NCBI RefSeq assembly: GCF_958301595.1
Contig: NZ_CATQJU010000001.1
Coordinates: 1,054,001-1,118,000, forward strand
Reading direction: 5' to 3'
DNA length: 64,000 nt
From: Porphyromonas vaginalis
Lineage (GTDB): Bacteria; Bacteroidota; Bacteroidia; Bacteroidales; Porphyromonadaceae
Shown piece after piece: positions 9,125 through 18,515 of this stretch; position 1 is the first letter of the stretch, and every line of letters starts with the position of its first letter. The position numbers were made by a program, and so were the translations under genes. The notes under the pieces were generated by a model, which saw nothing but the letters and a program-made list of their open reading frames with translations, had not been told where the DNA came from and ran no database searches.

Positions 9125-9523
9125 ATGCAAATCTTTCTAAGTATCCTGATCCTCATCGCAGCTATCCTGCTAATCCTTATCGTCGTCGTTCAGAACTCTA
9201 AGGGCGGTGGTCTAGCAGCAGGCTTCGGCGAGAGCAATAAGTACATGGGGGTACGCAAGACGACGGACTTCCTCGAGAAGGCCACATGGACGCTCGCAGG
9301 AGCTTTGGTCGTGCTCAGCATTGCCAGCTCATTCTTTGTGAAGCCTCAAGTACAGGCTAAGCAGAGCGAGAGCTTTATCGAGCAGTCTCAGCAGAGTGCT
9401 CCTCTGCTACCTCAGCAACCTGAGGCTACGTTACCACTACCCGCTGCTCCCGCTACTCCCGCTGCTGAGGCTCCAGCCCCAGCACCTGAAGCACAGCCTG
9501 AGGCTCAGCAGCCTGCCGAGTAA
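9125..9523 (+). CDS. secG: SecG, preprotein translocase subunit
   Basis: This is a 132-residue inner-membrane component of the SecYEG translocon. It has two transmembrane helices (residues ~3-22 and ~52-72) joined by a loop holding the typical segment SKGGGLAAGFG and a TTDFLEKATW stretch entering helix two. The C-terminal ~45 residues are a Pro, Ala, Glu and Gln-rich tail that goes beyond the usual SecG core; such tails are common in Bacteroidota. It is the last gene of the run that starts with the sigma-54 activator. An imperfect hairpin at about 9571-9606 may terminate the transcript. Confidence 0.93.
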   Translation: MQIFLSILILIAAILLILIVVVQNSKGGGLAAGFGESNKYMGVRKTTDFLEKATWTLAGALVVLSIASSFFVKPQVQAKQSESFIEQSQQSAPLLPQQPEATLPLPAAPATPAAEAPAPAPEAQPEAQQPAE

Positions 9524-9634
9524 AGCCTGAAGAGGGCTTAGCCAGCTAGGTAGCTCGTCAGATATTGATGAGGGGAGGACTCACGCTTGTGTGGGTTCTT
9601 CCCTTGGTTGTGCCTATAAATGCAGAAGAAACTG

Positions 9635-9642
9635 TACCTTTG
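9635..9642 (+). promoter_or_regulatory. -7 box, serS promoter
   Basis: TACCTTTG matches TAnnTTTG and lies 62 bp before the serS ATG, with a TTGTG motif about 24 bp upstream. The leader would be about 55 nt. Confidence 0.65.
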
Positions 9643-9704
9643 TAGCATAGCTTGTTGCTAAGCGTGACAAGCTCCTCACTCGTAATAACTCAAAGAAGTA
9701 GGTA

Positions 9705-10979
9705 ATGCTTACCATCAAACAAATATTGGATGACCCACAGGGAGTCATCGAGCGGCTCGCCGTCAAGCACTTTCCCGCAGAAGAGCCCATAGCAGCTATC
9801 ATCGCTCAGGACAAGCTGAGACGCGATGCACAGCACAAGAAGGACGACAGCCTGGCTCAGCAAAAAGTCCTCTCACGCTCTATCGGTGAGAAGATGAAAG
9901 CGGGTGCCCGCGAGGAGACTGAGCAGCTCAAAGCTGAGGTGCAAGCACTCAAAGAGATCTCTAAGCAAGCTGAGGAGACCATGCGACAGGCCGAGGAGAC
10001 CATGCGACAGCTCCTACTCTCCGTACCTAATCTGCCACACCCCGACGTGCCACATGGCACCTCTGCTGAGGACAACCTCTGCGTCGCTACGGGTGGTAAG
10101 ATGCCGACACTAGCTGACGATGCTAAGCTACCACACTGGGAGCTGGCTAAGCAGTACGACCTTATAGACTTCGAGCTGGGAGTCAAGATCACGGGCGCAG
10201 GCTTCCCCGTATATAAGGGTAAGGGCGCAAGACTACAGCGCGCTTTGATCAACTTCTTCCTCGACAGAGCTACGGCAGCTGGCTTTCAAGAGGTCGAGCC
10301 TCCTATTATGGTCAACGAGGACTCCGGTGTCGGCACTGGTCAGCTCCCTGACAAGGAGGGGCAGATGTACCACGTGCAACTGGACAACCTCTACCTCATA
10401 CCGACGGCTGAGGTGCCTGTGACCAACATCTTCCGTGATGTCATCCTAGAGGCGGACCAGTTACCTATCTGTTGCACTGCCTATACGCCTTGCTTCCGTC
10501 GTGAGGCGGGCTCGTATGGCAAGGACGTACGCGGGCTCAACCGCCTGCATCAGTTTGACAAGGTAGAGATCGTCTCCATCGACCGTCCCGACCACTCGTG
10601 GCAGCAGCTCGACAAGATGATCGCACACGTCAAGAGCCTCGTTGAGGAGCTTGAGCTCCCTTATCGTATCCTCCGCCTCTGTGGTGGTGACCTAAGCTTT
10701 ACGAGTGCTATGACTTACGACTTTGAGGTCTTTTCAGCTGCTCAGGAGCGTTGGCTCGAGGTGAGCTCCGTCTCTAACTTCGAGAGCTATCAGGCCAACC
10801 GTCTGATGTGTCGCTACCGTGACCCTGAGGAGGGGATTACCCTTTGTCATACGCTCAACGGCAGCGCCCTCGCTCTGCCACGCATTGTCGCTGCCCTACT
10901 AGAGAACAATCAGACACCCGAGGGCATTATCATCCCCAAGGCACTGAGACCCTACACTGGCTTTGACAAGATAGACTAA
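9705..10979 (+). CDS. serS: Seryl-tRNA synthetase
   Basis: This 424-residue class II synthetase charges tRNA-Ser. The N-terminal ~110 residues form the long antiparallel coiled-coil arm that grips the tRNA; within it EETMRQA is repeated twice in tandem. The catalytic core follows, with the TAEVPVTN segment, motif 2 around [26 protein letters not shown] (shown by its key Arg and Glu residues), and motif 3 near the end ([19 protein letters not shown]). Length and motif order are standard. It has its own promoter and is followed 25 bp later by smpB. Confidence 0.97.
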   Translation: MLTIKQILDDPQGVIERLAVKHFPAEEPIAAIIAQDKLRRDAQHKKDDSLAQQKVLSRSIGEKMKAGAREETEQLKAEVQALKEISKQAEETMRQAEETMRQLLLSVPNLPHPDVPHGTSAEDNLCVATGGKMPTLADDAKLPHWELAKQYDLIDFELGVKITGAGFPVYKGKGARLQRALINFFLDRATAAGFQEVEPPIMVNEDSGVGTGQLPDKEGQMYHVQLDNLYLIPTAEVPVTNIFRDVILEADQLPICCTAYTPCFRREAGSYGKDVRGLNRLHQFDKVEIVSIDRPDHSWQQLDKMIAHVKSLVEELELPYRILRLCGGDLSFTSAMTYDFEVFSAAQERWLEVSSVSNFESYQANRLMCRYRDPEEGITLCHTLNGSALALPRIVAALLENNQTPEGIIIPKALRPYTGFDKID

Positions 10980-11004
10980 GCAATCGCCCCCAACCCACAC
11001 CGCT

Positions 11005-11475
11005 ATGGCTAAGAAAGGCAAGCAATCCGCCCGAGCGATCAACATACGCAACAAGCGCGCTACCTATGACTATGAGCTCCTCGACCAGTACACCGCAGGC
11101 ATCGTGCTGGTTGGTAGTGAGATCAAGTCTATACGTGCGGGCAAAGCGGCTCTCGTGGATAGCTACTGCTACTTCTCGCGTGGTGAGCTGTGGATCAAGA
11201 ATATGTATATAGCGGAGTACAGCTACGCTTCCTACAACAATCATGTGGAGCGACGGGAGCGCAAACTGCTACTCAACCGCAAGGAGCTGCGCAAGCTCGA
11301 GGAGGAGATGAAGAACCCTGGGCATACGATCATCCCCGTGCGTCTCTTCATTAACGAGCGGGGGCTCGCCAAGCTGGTCGTTGCACTAGCCCGAGGTAAG
11401 AAGCAGTATGACAAGCGCGCTGCCATACGCGACCGCGAGGACAAGCGACGCCTAGAGCGTGCGATGCGCTTCTGA
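11005..11475 (+). CDS. smpB: SsrA-binding protein SmpB
   Basis: This 156-residue small basic protein binds tmRNA and brings it to stalled ribosomes. Diagnostic segments are present: [29 protein letters not shown] near the start (spanning ~12-40), then [14 protein letters not shown], and a basic C-terminal tail ([20 protein letters not shown]) that enters the decoding centre. The length is usual. The tmRNA gene (ssrA) is not in this window as far as I can see. Confidence 0.96.
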   Translation: MAKKGKQSARAINIRNKRATYDYELLDQYTAGIVLVGSEIKSIRAGKAALVDSYCYFSRGELWIKNMYIAEYSYASYNNHVERRERKLLLNRKELRKLEEEMKNPGHTIIPVRLFINERGLAKLVVALARGKKQYDKRAAIRDREDKRRLERAMRF

Positions 11476-11500
11476 CGAGCAAGTCCCCGAACAGCGAGAC

Positions 11501-11770
11501 GTGTAACCCGCTGTAGGGACGCGCGGCTCGGACGCAGACTGTCGGTGCGTCCGTTGTATCAAAATGAAACCATATCCGTTGTCGAACAGCAATACGAATA
11601 ACAATTTGTAGGGGCGGACCTATGTGTCCGTCCGTCTTCGTTGGAACGCAATATGCCTTGTGGGCGGACACGCAGGTCCGCCCCTACACGAACTACATCA
11701 ACACGACCAGTCCAACCATCAGACGCTGTAACCTTTGACACAACGGACGCACGACCGTGCGTCCCTACAA
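11501..11770. repeat. Cluster of MITE-like palindromic repeats (family A)
   Basis: Three partial or nested units occur here. One (11503-11556) starts GTAACCCGCTGTAGGGACG. The second (11607-11690) contains two GGGGCGGACC/GGTCCGCCCC palindromes in inverted orientation and is nearly the reverse complement of the element at 54044-54149. The third (11725-11768) ends in a GGACGCACG-AC-CGTGCGTCC hairpin. The stretch 11476-12011 holds no gene. Confidence 0.7.
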
Positions 11771-12011
11771 ATTGTGACTTGTGAGACTCGCGAAGTCTAG
11801 TCCAAGAGATTGGGCGAAGTCTAATTATTAGACGATGCAAAGGTAATAGAACAGACCATCGAGCCTGCACTCAGCTGCACTCAGCCTCACTCTGTAGCTT
11901 GCAAACGCCTCAACAGGTCCTAACGTGGAGCGGACACAGCATACGACTCCCGATCTACAAGCGAGGCAATGTCGTGTGATCATCTTTTGCTGTTAGTACG
12001 GACAAACAACC

Positions 12012-12060
12012 CAACGAGGGGACTCAGCCGCTTCTAGTAAGCGATTGAGTCCCCTCGTTG
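12012..12060 (-). terminator. Long hairpin terminator after the minus-strand barrel gene
   Basis: A perfect 15-bp stem, CAACGAGGGGACTCA (12012-12026) with TGAGTCCCCTCGTTG (12046-12060), has further pairing inside the loop (CGCTT/AAGCG). Read on the minus strand it is followed by GTTGTTTGT. It lies about 50 bp after the barrel gene's stop. Confidence 0.75.
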
Positions 12061-12111
12061 TATTGTTGCTAGCTATACTAGAGAGCTGTCGTCATCTAGT
12101 GGGCGAATGGG

Positions 12112-12738
12112 TTACCACGCCATGCCAAAGACGAGCTGAGGCATACCCATAGTGACAACGGTCGTGGTGTGATGATCTTTTGGTCCCACTTGTATCATAC
12201 GAGAGCTGTAGACATAGCCTAAACCTACATAATAGTGTCCGATGCTCTTACGCACGTCTACCGAGATATTTGACCCGAAGCCGTGCTGCAGGCTGTTGAA
12301 CGCATCGTAGTCGCCAAGTAGCGTAGTGCTATCTTTCGTTTTGTCCCTAAAGAGCAGGGTATAGCCGATGGAGAGAGAGCCCTGAACACTCCAGCCTGAG
12401 CGACTGTCGCGCAGACTACTAAGGGCAATAGAGGGGCCTATGAATAGTTGGTTGAGCAGGCGTTCCTTATGAGGGATCAGGGGCTGTGTACTCTTGAGCT
12501 CCATCTGAGTATATGAGAGTTCTCCGCCCACCTTCCAGTGGTTGTTCAGCCAACCGCTCACCTCCATAGAGGCATTAGCGACTATAGGCGATAGGAGATT
12601 ATTGGTCGGGGTGACAATGCCCGCACCACCTCGTGCGGTGTAGTCTAGGATAGGTTTGTTTTGGGCATGAATTAGCGAGATGCTACAGAGGAGGGCTAGA
12701 ATGAGTAGTCCAGACTTGGTCCATTTACTTGTTTCCAT
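12112..12738 (-). CDS. Putative outer-membrane beta-barrel protein
   Basis: This gene encodes 208 residues. The N-terminal signal peptide probably ends at SLIHAQ (residue ~26). The mature part alternates polar and hydrophobic residues in strand-sized segments, with many Gly, Tyr, Ser and Trp: GWLNNHWKVGGELSYTQME, WSVQGSLSIGYTLLF, HYYVGLGYVYSSRMI, and a final strand MPQLVFGMAW ending in an aromatic residue. This is the look of a small 8-stranded barrel of the OmpA/OmpW or PorT-like type, but no family signature is firm. It is transcribed alone from a promoter ~205 bp upstream. Confidence 0.7.
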   Translation of the reverse strand: METSKWTKSGLLILALLCSISLIHAQNKPILDYTARGGAGIVTPTNNLLSPIVANASMEVSGWLNNHWKVGGELSYTQMELKSTQPLIPHKERLLNQLFIGPSIALSSLRDSRSGWSVQGSLSIGYTLLFRDKTKDSTTLLGDYDAFNSLQHGFGSNISVDVRKSIGHYYVGLGYVYSSRMIQVGPKDHHTTTVVTMGMPQLVFGMAW

Positions 12739-12944
12739 TCTAATACAGATTGAGGTTTATGATATGAGAGTGGCTTACGTTTGGTCTTAAGTCTACACCC
12801 CTTTGATAACGCAGTTGGGTCTACGCCATTCTTTCGAGCACTGCTAGTCATAGGTGATCGGATCTTGAAGAGCAACATACAGCCTCAGTGCCCTCAATCA
12901 AGATGAAACGAAAGTATGCTTCCTTTCGCTCCCTGCTCTAAAAG

Positions 12945-12952
12945 CAAAGTTA
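12945..12952 (-). promoter_or_regulatory. -7 box for the outer-membrane barrel gene
   Basis: On the minus strand this reads TAACTTTG, a match to TAnnTTTG. It predicts a leader of about 200 nt before the ATG at 12738. Confidence 0.5.
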
Positions 12953-12999
12953 CAAAACGCTTCTAAAAAAAACAAGTGGCAACTTTACTTCGCTATACT

Positions 13000-13138
13000 C
13001 CGCTACTCTTGCGCTCCGTATGAGCGTAGCGACTTTGATCTGGACGCACCACAAATGTTCCGACTGAAACGCCACAAATGTTCCGACTGAAATGCCACAA
13101 ATGTTCCGACTGAAACACCACAAATGTTCCGGTCGTAT
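13000..13138 (+). repeat. Duplicated promoter cassette with four 23-bp iterons, upstream of DUF4143-type ATPase gene
   Basis: A leader beginning CCGCTACTCTTGCGCTCCGT (13000) is followed by four units with the core CACAAATGTTCCG. The motif ACAAATG starts at 13051, 13074, 13097 and 13120, an exact 23-bp period. The same leader plus two units occurs after the gene at 14528-14625. No spacers are present, so this is not CRISPR. It may be an operator array. Confidence 0.85.
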
Positions 13139-13160
13139 TGTCTATTTGATTGATGTTTAG

Positions 13161-13168
13161 TAACTTTG
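13161..13168 (+). promoter_or_regulatory. -7 box for DUF4143-type ATPase gene
   Basis: TAACTTTG lies 20 bp before the ATG at 13189 and just after the 23-bp iteron array. Confidence 0.6.
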
Positions 13169-13188
13169 CCGTATAAAGTTATTTGGAT

Positions 13189-14484
13189 ATGGCAGCGTAT
13201 TACAAAAGAACATCTGATCGTATGCTTTGTGAGCTTCTTGAAGCTTTTGGAGCGGTTCTAATCGAAGGCCCTAAGTGGTGTGGTAAAACAACAACCGCCT
13301 CTCAAGTTGCCAAAAGCATCATTAAGATGCAAGACACCGATATGAGAGCCGAGTATCTCGCCACAGCTCGTTCTAAGCCCTCTCTCTTACTTAGAGGAGA
13401 GCCTCCAGTCTTGATAGATGAGTGGCAAGATGCACCTATCCTATGGGATGCTATACGTACTCAAGTTGATGAGAGGGGACTCCCAGGTCAGTTTATCTTG
13501 ACAGGTTCTAATACTGTAGATAAGTCCGAGATACTGCACTCTGGTACTGGCAGAATAGCCAAGCTGCGGATGCTACCTATGAGTCTGTGGGAGTCAAGAG
13601 AGTCCACTGGAGAGGTCTCTTTGCAAAGGCTCTTTGATGAGGCTGACTATGATATCGATGGCAAGAGGTCGAGTCTAACCATAGAGGGACTGATATTCGC
13701 AGCATCTCGTGGCGGGTGGCCTGCATCTTTATTTGCTCGATCTGAAAAAGCACAGCTGATGATTGCCAAAAACTATGTTCGCTCTTTGTGTGACGAGGAT
13801 ATTTCTCGCATAGATGGGAAGCAACGGGATAGCAAGGTCGCTGAGTCCTTATTGAGATCCTATGCGCGAAATATCTCTACACTAGCACAAAAGAAGACTT
13901 TGCTATCAGATGTCGCATCCTCGGGAGAAACTGTCTGGTCAATGGATACGTTTACTGATTATGAAAGAGCTTTCGAGCGCTTGTTTATCATTCAGAATAT
14001 TGATGCGTGGAGCCCTGCGATACGCAGCAAAACCGCCATCAGGAGTAGCCCCAAGAGAAGTTTTTGTGATCCATCCATTGCGGTAGCATCACTGGGCGTA
14101 TCCCCAGAGGCGATGTCTGTCCAGCTGAAAACCTTTGGCTTCATCTTCGAGCAGATGTGTATCCGTGACTTGCGGGCATATACGATGGATCTAAATAGTC
14201 ATGTCTCATACTATCGGGATCGCTATGGACTCGAAGCGGACATAGTACTTCATCTTGAAGATGGTAGATATGCCCTGATAGAGTGCAAACTTGGAAGCAG
14301 AGAGATAGACGAGGGTGCTGAGCACCTTCTCGAATTAAATAGACTCATCAAGGAAAACAACAAACAAGAAGTACAAGTACCCCTGAGGGAGCCAGATCTC
14401 TTGATTATCTTGACAGGTGGGCAAATGGCCTATACCAGACCTGATGGTGTTAAGGTCATCCCTCTTGCCTGTCTGAAGGATTGA
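13189..14484 (+). CDS. AAA-type ATPase with C-terminal nuclease-like domain (DUF4143 family)
   Basis: About 431 residues from the ATG at 13189; a TTG at 13183 would add two residues. The N-terminal ATPase has Walker A GPKWCGKTTTA (residues ~27-37) and a Walker B-like LIDEWQDAPILWDAIR. The C-terminal part carries a D...ExK pattern (GLEADIVLHLEDGRYALIECKLG) like the PD-(D/E)XK nuclease fold. This architecture is common and often multi-copy in Bacteroidota; its role is unclear, with mobile-element or defence links suggested but unproven. It looks less GC-rich than its neighbours and is flanked on both sides by copies of the same promoter cassette, which suggests gene-family duplication or transfer. 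Confidence 0.88.
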   Translation: MAAYYKRTSDRMLCELLEAFGAVLIEGPKWCGKTTTASQVAKSIIKMQDTDMRAEYLATARSKPSLLLRGEPPVLIDEWQDAPILWDAIRTQVDERGLPGQFILTGSNTVDKSEILHSGTGRIAKLRMLPMSLWESRESTGEVSLQRLFDEADYDIDGKRSSLTIEGLIFAASRGGWPASLFARSEKAQLMIAKNYVRSLCDEDISRIDGKQRDSKVAESLLRSYARNISTLAQKKTLLSDVASSGETVWSMDTFTDYERAFERLFIIQNIDAWSPAIRSKTAIRSSPKRSFCDPSIAVASLGVSPEAMSVQLKTFGFIFEQMCIRDLRAYTMDLNSHVSYYRDRYGLEADIVLHLEDGRYALIECKLGSREIDEGAEHLLELNRLIKENNKQEVQVPLREPDLLIILTGGQMAYTRPDGVKVIPLACLKD

Positions 14485-14527
14485 TCGACTCTTGTCCCTT
14501 ATCTCTCAGTTAGAGCTTTATGAACTC

Positions 14528-14660
14528 CCGCTAGTCTTGCGCTCCGTGTGAGCGTAGTGACTTTGACCTGGACGCACCACAAATGTTCCGATCGAAATGC
14601 CACAAATGTTCCGATCGGATTGGATATCTGTCTGACATTTAGTTGTTTTGACTGTTATCC
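14528..14660 (+). repeat. Second, vestigial copy of the ATPase promoter cassette
   Basis: This is a direct repeat of 13000 onward: CCGCTAGTCTTGCGCTCCGT, then two 23-bp units (CACAAATGTTCCGATCGAAA), then a degraded equivalent of the promoter (CATTTAGTTGTTTTGACTG against GATGTTTAGTAACTTTGCCG). No open reading frame follows it; a terminator does. It may mark a lost paralogue. Confidence 0.75.
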
Positions 14661-14676
14661 CATTTTGGGGTAAATA

Positions 14677-14730
14677 AGAAACGGATTAACCGCCTTCTCT
14701 AGGAAGACGACTAATCCGTTTCTTCTGTTT
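14677..14730 (+). terminator. Rho-independent terminator after the ATPase cassette
   Basis: A 12-bp perfect stem, AGAAACGGATTA (14677-14688) with TAATCCGTTTCT (14712-14723), has an inner CTTC/GAAG stem and is followed by TCTGTTTTG. Confidence 0.8.
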
Positions 14731-14762
14731 TGTAGGGGTGCACGGGTTTACTGACAATACGA

Positions 14763-14935
14763 GTAACCCTTTGTAGGGACGCACGGTCGTGCGTCCGTTG
14801 CATCAAAAGTTACAGCATCGTGGTTTTAACGGGGACAGATGCCCTCTCACTAGACACTATCCGAGCGTTCCTACAAAGAGTTACACGTCAGGTCGCTACA
14901 CGCACGAGCCGAGCGTCCCTACAAAGGGCTACACC
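14763..14935. repeat. MITE-like palindromic element (family A), full copy plus a partial copy
   Basis: The full copy spans 14763-14884, running from GTAACCCTTTGTAGGGACGC to GCGTTCCTACAAAGAGTTAC; these ends are inverted repeats. Inside is GCACGGTCGTGC. A partial copy (14905-14931) ends GAGCGTCCCTACAAAGGGC. A 62-codon ORF across the region is repeat-derived and not credible as a gene. Confidence 0.75.
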
Positions 14936-14973
14936 TCTCTTGTGAAGTGGTGTCTATGTCCTAAAGCAGGTAG

Positions 14974-15906
14974 TTAGAACTGGAGCATCCGCTCGATGGA
15001 GCGCCACGCTCTCTGGCGTAGCTCTTCGTCGACATGCACCTCGTACTGCTCGTAGAGGAGTGCGTCGCGGAGTCCCTCGAGGGTGATCATCTTCATATAT
15101 TCGCAGACCTGGTCGGGGAGGATGGGGATCAACTCCTTGTCTGGATAGCGTCTCGTCATCTCAGCCAGCACCTCAGGCTCCGTGGCGATGATGTACTGCT
15201 TCAGGTCAGAGACCCCAGGACGATTGATGATCGTGGTGGTCGAGCCGATGATGCAGCGAGGATTGTCGACGATCGACTGGTCGCTAGCAGCTACCGACTC
15301 AGGGTGTATCAGGATCTCTGCCTCGGGATACTGATCGAGCATCGTGTGAACCAGCTCGGAGGTGATGTCAGCATGCACGTAGCAAGCTCCCTGCCATAGA
15401 TCCATCTCCCGTCCCGTTACATTCATGATGTACTGTCCGAGGTTCTTGTCAGGACCAAAGAGGATCGGTTGACCCGTGGGGAGGGCGCGTACGATCTTCA
15501 GGGCATTAGCACTGGTCACGCAGTAGTCGGTGACCGCTTTGACAGCTGCTGTCGTATTGACATAGCTGACCACAATGCCGTCGGGGTGCTTGACGCGCCA
15601 AGTGTTGATACCCTCAGCCGTGGCGCCCTCAGCGAGGGTACAGCCAGCATGTGGTACGGGGCAGAGCACCTTCTTATTGGGCGAAATGATCTTTGCGGTC
15701 TCACCCATGAAGCTAACTCCGCAGAAGACGATCATGTCCGCCTCCGTCTCGCCAGCGATCTGTGAGAGTGCCAGTGAGTCGCCTAGATGGTCTGCGATAC
15801 GCTGTATCTCGGGGCGAGCATAGTAGTGCGCTAGGATGACAGCGTTCTTCTGCTCCTTGAGCGTACGAATCTCTGCATAGAGAGCCTCTATCTGTTGTTG
15901 TGTCAT
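14974..15906 (-). CDS. nadA: Quinolinate synthase NadA
   Basis: This 310-residue [4Fe-4S] enzyme condenses iminoaspartate (from NadB) with dihydroxyacetone phosphate to quinolinate. The N-terminal segment AVILAHYYARPEIQRIADHLGDSLALS is typical (read around residues 19-45). Cysteines that can ligate the cluster lie in VFCGVSFMGETAKI, in KVLCPVPHAGCTLAEG and in PDQVCEYMKMITLEGL. It is the last gene of a minus-strand nadB-nadC-nadA operon that makes nicotinate mononucleotide from aspartate. Confidence 0.96.
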   Translation of the reverse strand: MTQQQIEALYAEIRTLKEQKNAVILAHYYARPEIQRIADHLGDSLALSQIAGETEADMIVFCGVSFMGETAKIISPNKKVLCPVPHAGCTLAEGATAEGINTWRVKHPDGIVVSYVNTTAAVKAVTDYCVTSANALKIVRALPTGQPILFGPDKNLGQYIMNVTGREMDLWQGACYVHADITSELVHTMLDQYPEAEILIHPESVAASDQSIVDNPRCIIGSTTTIINRPGVSDLKQYIIATEPEVLAEMTRRYPDKELIPILPDQVCEYMKMITLEGLRDALLYEQYEVHVDEELRQRAWRSIERMLQF

Positions 15907-15952
15907 GTGTAAGTAGTCAGTTAGTGTGTAGTTGGTAGTGTGTCAAGCCTTT

Positions 15953-16810
15953 TTATTGGATCGGCTTGATCTTCATACTAATGTCGAAAGCACGTACCGA
16001 GTGGGTCAGTGCTCCAATGCTAATGTAGTCCACGCCGACAGCAGCCACGGCAGCTAGACGCTCAGCCGTCATATTGCCTGAAGCCTCTACCTTAGCTTGT
16101 CCATCGATGAGCTCGACGGCACGGCGCATCGTCTCTATGTCCATATTGTCCAGCATGATGATGTCAGCACCAGCGTCTATAGCCTCCTGCACCTCCTCCA
16201 GTGTGGTGGTCTCGACCTCAATCTGTATAGAGATCGGCAGATGAGGACGCACCTCCTCCACGGCAGGCAAGATGCCACCCGCCATGGCAATGTGATTGTC
16301 CTTGAGCATCACCATGTCAGAGAGCGAAGCTCGGTGGTTAGTTCCCCCGCCGTCGCGTACCGCCATCTTGTCCGTGAGGCGATGTCCCGGAGCTGTCTTG
16401 CGGGTGTCTAGGATTTGTGTCTTGGTACCAGCGACGCACTGCACACATTGGTGGGTGTAGGTAGCGATGCCGCTCATGCGCTGCATGAAGTTGAGCATGA
16501 TACGCTCAGCCCGTAGCAGGTCCGCATAAGGAGCCTCGATGGTGGCTAAGATATCGCCCTTGCACACCTCGTCGCCATCCTCATACTCTGATGTAAAGGT
16601 GATCTCCTCCTCAGGAGTGCATCGACAGAGGACCATATAAGCTACCTCAAGTCCAGAGACGATGCCGTCGTCCTTGGCTATCAGTGTGGCGATAGCTCGG
16701 TCGCTCTCGCTCAGTATGTAGCGTGTCGATAGGTCTCCCGTAGGAGCATCCTCGCGGTAAGCAAGCTCGATGAGCGTGGCAAACTCCTCGCTGTTGTATA
16801 TATCAGTCAT
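15953..16810 (-). CDS. nadC: Nicotinate-nucleotide pyrophosphorylase (carboxylating) NadC
   Basis: This 285-residue enzyme converts quinolinate and PRPP to nicotinate mononucleotide with loss of CO2. Family segments are present: EDAPTGDLSTRY near the start, NFMQRMSGIATYT, then ILDTRKTAPGHR with the substrate-binding Arg and Lys, and MLDNMDIETMRRAVELI near the C-terminus. It lies 12 bp after nadB and 46 bp before nadA on the minus strand, so the three genes are one biosynthetic operon. Confidence 0.97.
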   Translation of the reverse strand: MTDIYNSEEFATLIELAYREDAPTGDLSTRYILSESDRAIATLIAKDDGIVSGLEVAYMVLCRCTPEEEITFTSEYEDGDEVCKGDILATIEAPYADLLRAERIMLNFMQRMSGIATYTHQCVQCVAGTKTQILDTRKTAPGHRLTDKMAVRDGGGTNHRASLSDMVMLKDNHIAMAGGILPAVEEVRPHLPISIQIEVETTTLEEVQEAIDAGADIIMLDNMDIETMRRAVELIDGQAKVEASGNMTAERLAAVAAVGVDYISIGALTHSVRAFDISMKIKPIQ

Positions 16811-16822
16811 ACCTCTTGTGTG

Positions 16823-18442
16823 CTAATTGATGGGTTGATGTGTTATTTGTCCATTGAGCAGTCTCGTTCGATAAGCTTCGCTCTCAGGTAGTGTCTCCGT
16901 GTAGTCGCTGCGGTAGTGACCTCCACGGCTCTCCTCACGCAGTAGTGCAGCATGCGCCATCATGTGCGCCACCTCTACCCGTCTGCGAGTCATGTAGGCG
17001 TGGATGCTGTGCTGTGCATCCTCTGCGAGTCCGTCTGAGAGATGCTGTAGCTCATGGAGCGCTGAGACGAGCCCCTCCTTAGAGCGGATGATCCCCACCC
17101 GGCTCATGAGTATGTCGCCCAGCTGTCGATTGATCTTCGTCTGCTGCTCTAGCGCATAGATCTGCTCTTTGTCTAGGCTCCACGACAGGTCGGGGAGGTT
17201 CGTCGGGGTCGCTAGCGACGCAGTCTCAGTAGGCGTAGTCGGGTGGGCGATTGCATAGTTAGCAATCCGCTTGCCGAAGACGATACACTCGATGAGCGAG
17301 TTAGAGGCCAAGCGGTTGGCACCCATCACCCCTGTCGAGGAAACCTCTCCGACAGCATACAGCCCAGGCAGGCGAGTACATCCGTTGAGATCTACGCCGA
17401 TGCCCCCTACCGTGTAGTGCGCTGCGGGAGCTACGGGTATCTCGTCTGTAATGTCTAGTCCCAGCTGGCGGCAGTGCTCCGAGATGGTCGGGAAGCGCTG
17501 TAACAGTCGCTTCGGGTCAATGTGTCTCAGTCTCAGTCGTACATGGTCGGTACCCTCCTCTTGCATCTTGAGGAAGATGCTTCGCGCCACCACATCTCTC
17601 GGTGCCAGCTCTGCGAGGGGGTGTAATGCGGGCATAAAGCGCTCACCGTGCTTGTCTACAAGGTAAGCACCCTCGCCACGTACCGCCTCACTAATGAGAA
17701 AAGAGGCGTACCCAGGCAGATAAAGAGCTGTGGGGTGAAACTGTATAAACTCCAAGTCCATCAGCTCGGCACCCACTTCACTGGCTAGCCACAAGCCATC
17801 GCCCAGAGCCGTGGGTGGATTGGTCGTGGGGTAGTAAAGCGCGGCAGCACCGCCAGTGGCTAGTACGACAGCCGATGCGAGGATCGTATCGTAGTGATGA
17901 GCGCGCTCGTCATAGGTTACCAGTCCCTGACAATGTGTCCCGTCAGCAGAGCGTAGCACCTGCACGGCACTGTGATGGTCGAAGATCGTGATGTGCTGTG
18001 CCTTCCTGATCTGCTCGATCATAAAGGTGGTCACTAGTCGTCCCGTAGCGTCTCCACCCGCGTGGAGGATGCGACGATGGTGATGTCCCCCCTCGAGACC
18101 GAGGGCTAGATGTCCATCTTCGCTGTCGAAAGCCATACCCATCTGGATCAACTCATTGATCCGGTCGGGTGCTTCGTCTGTCAGCACCTTGACCGCCTCT
18201 GGGATGCAGAGCCCACGCCCCGCCACGATCGTGTCTTCGTAGTGATCTGTCGGTGAGTCCTTCTGGTCGGTGACAGCAGCCATCCCACCCTGTGCGTAGT
18301 AGGAGTTGCTCTCCTCGATGGTGCGTCGAGCAATGAGCGCTACCGACCCATGCTGCGCTAGAAAGTAAGCGCAGTAAAGCCCCGCGAGGCCACCACCTAT
18401 GATGATGTAATCATATCGCTGAGGAGATTGCTGCTGTTTCAT
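16823..18442 (-). CDS. nadB: L-aspartate oxidase NadB
   Basis: This 539-residue FAD enzyme oxidises L-aspartate to iminoaspartate, the first step of bacterial NAD synthesis. The dinucleotide-binding motif is YIIIGGGLAGLYCAYFLA at residues ~12-29. Further signatures are SYYAQGGMAAV, the GGHHHRRILHAGGDATGR block (within ~119-136), and PAAHYTVGGIGVDLNG. A C-terminal helical domain of the succinate dehydrogenase/fumarate reductase type follows. It is the first gene of the operon and has a clear promoter upstream. Confidence 0.97.
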   Translation of the reverse strand: MKQQQSPQRYDYIIIGGGLAGLYCAYFLAQHGSVALIARRTIEESNSYYAQGGMAAVTDQKDSPTDHYEDTIVAGRGLCIPEAVKVLTDEAPDRINELIQMGMAFDSEDGHLALGLEGGHHHRRILHAGGDATGRLVTTFMIEQIRKAQHITIFDHHSAVQVLRSADGTHCQGLVTYDERAHHYDTILASAVVLATGGAAALYYPTTNPPTALGDGLWLASEVGAELMDLEFIQFHPTALYLPGYASFLISEAVRGEGAYLVDKHGERFMPALHPLAELAPRDVVARSIFLKMQEEGTDHVRLRLRHIDPKRLLQRFPTISEHCRQLGLDITDEIPVAPAAHYTVGGIGVDLNGCTRLPGLYAVGEVSSTGVMGANRLASNSLIECIVFGKRIANYAIAHPTTPTETASLATPTNLPDLSWSLDKEQIYALEQQTKINRQLGDILMSRVGIIRSKEGLVSALHELQHLSDGLAEDAQHSIHAYMTRRRVEVAHMMAHAALLREESRGGHYRSDYTETLPESEAYRTRLLNGQITHQPIN

Positions 18443-18515
18443 ATACTATTGCCCGTTAACTAAGTCGCACCATGCAGAAGCCGTAATCATAGCTCGCAGA
18501 GTACTATTGCGGAGG

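Noticed and set aside
13047-13138. Possible mini CRISPR array
   Set aside because: The 23-bp units are directly adjacent with no spacers, and no cas gene is in the window.
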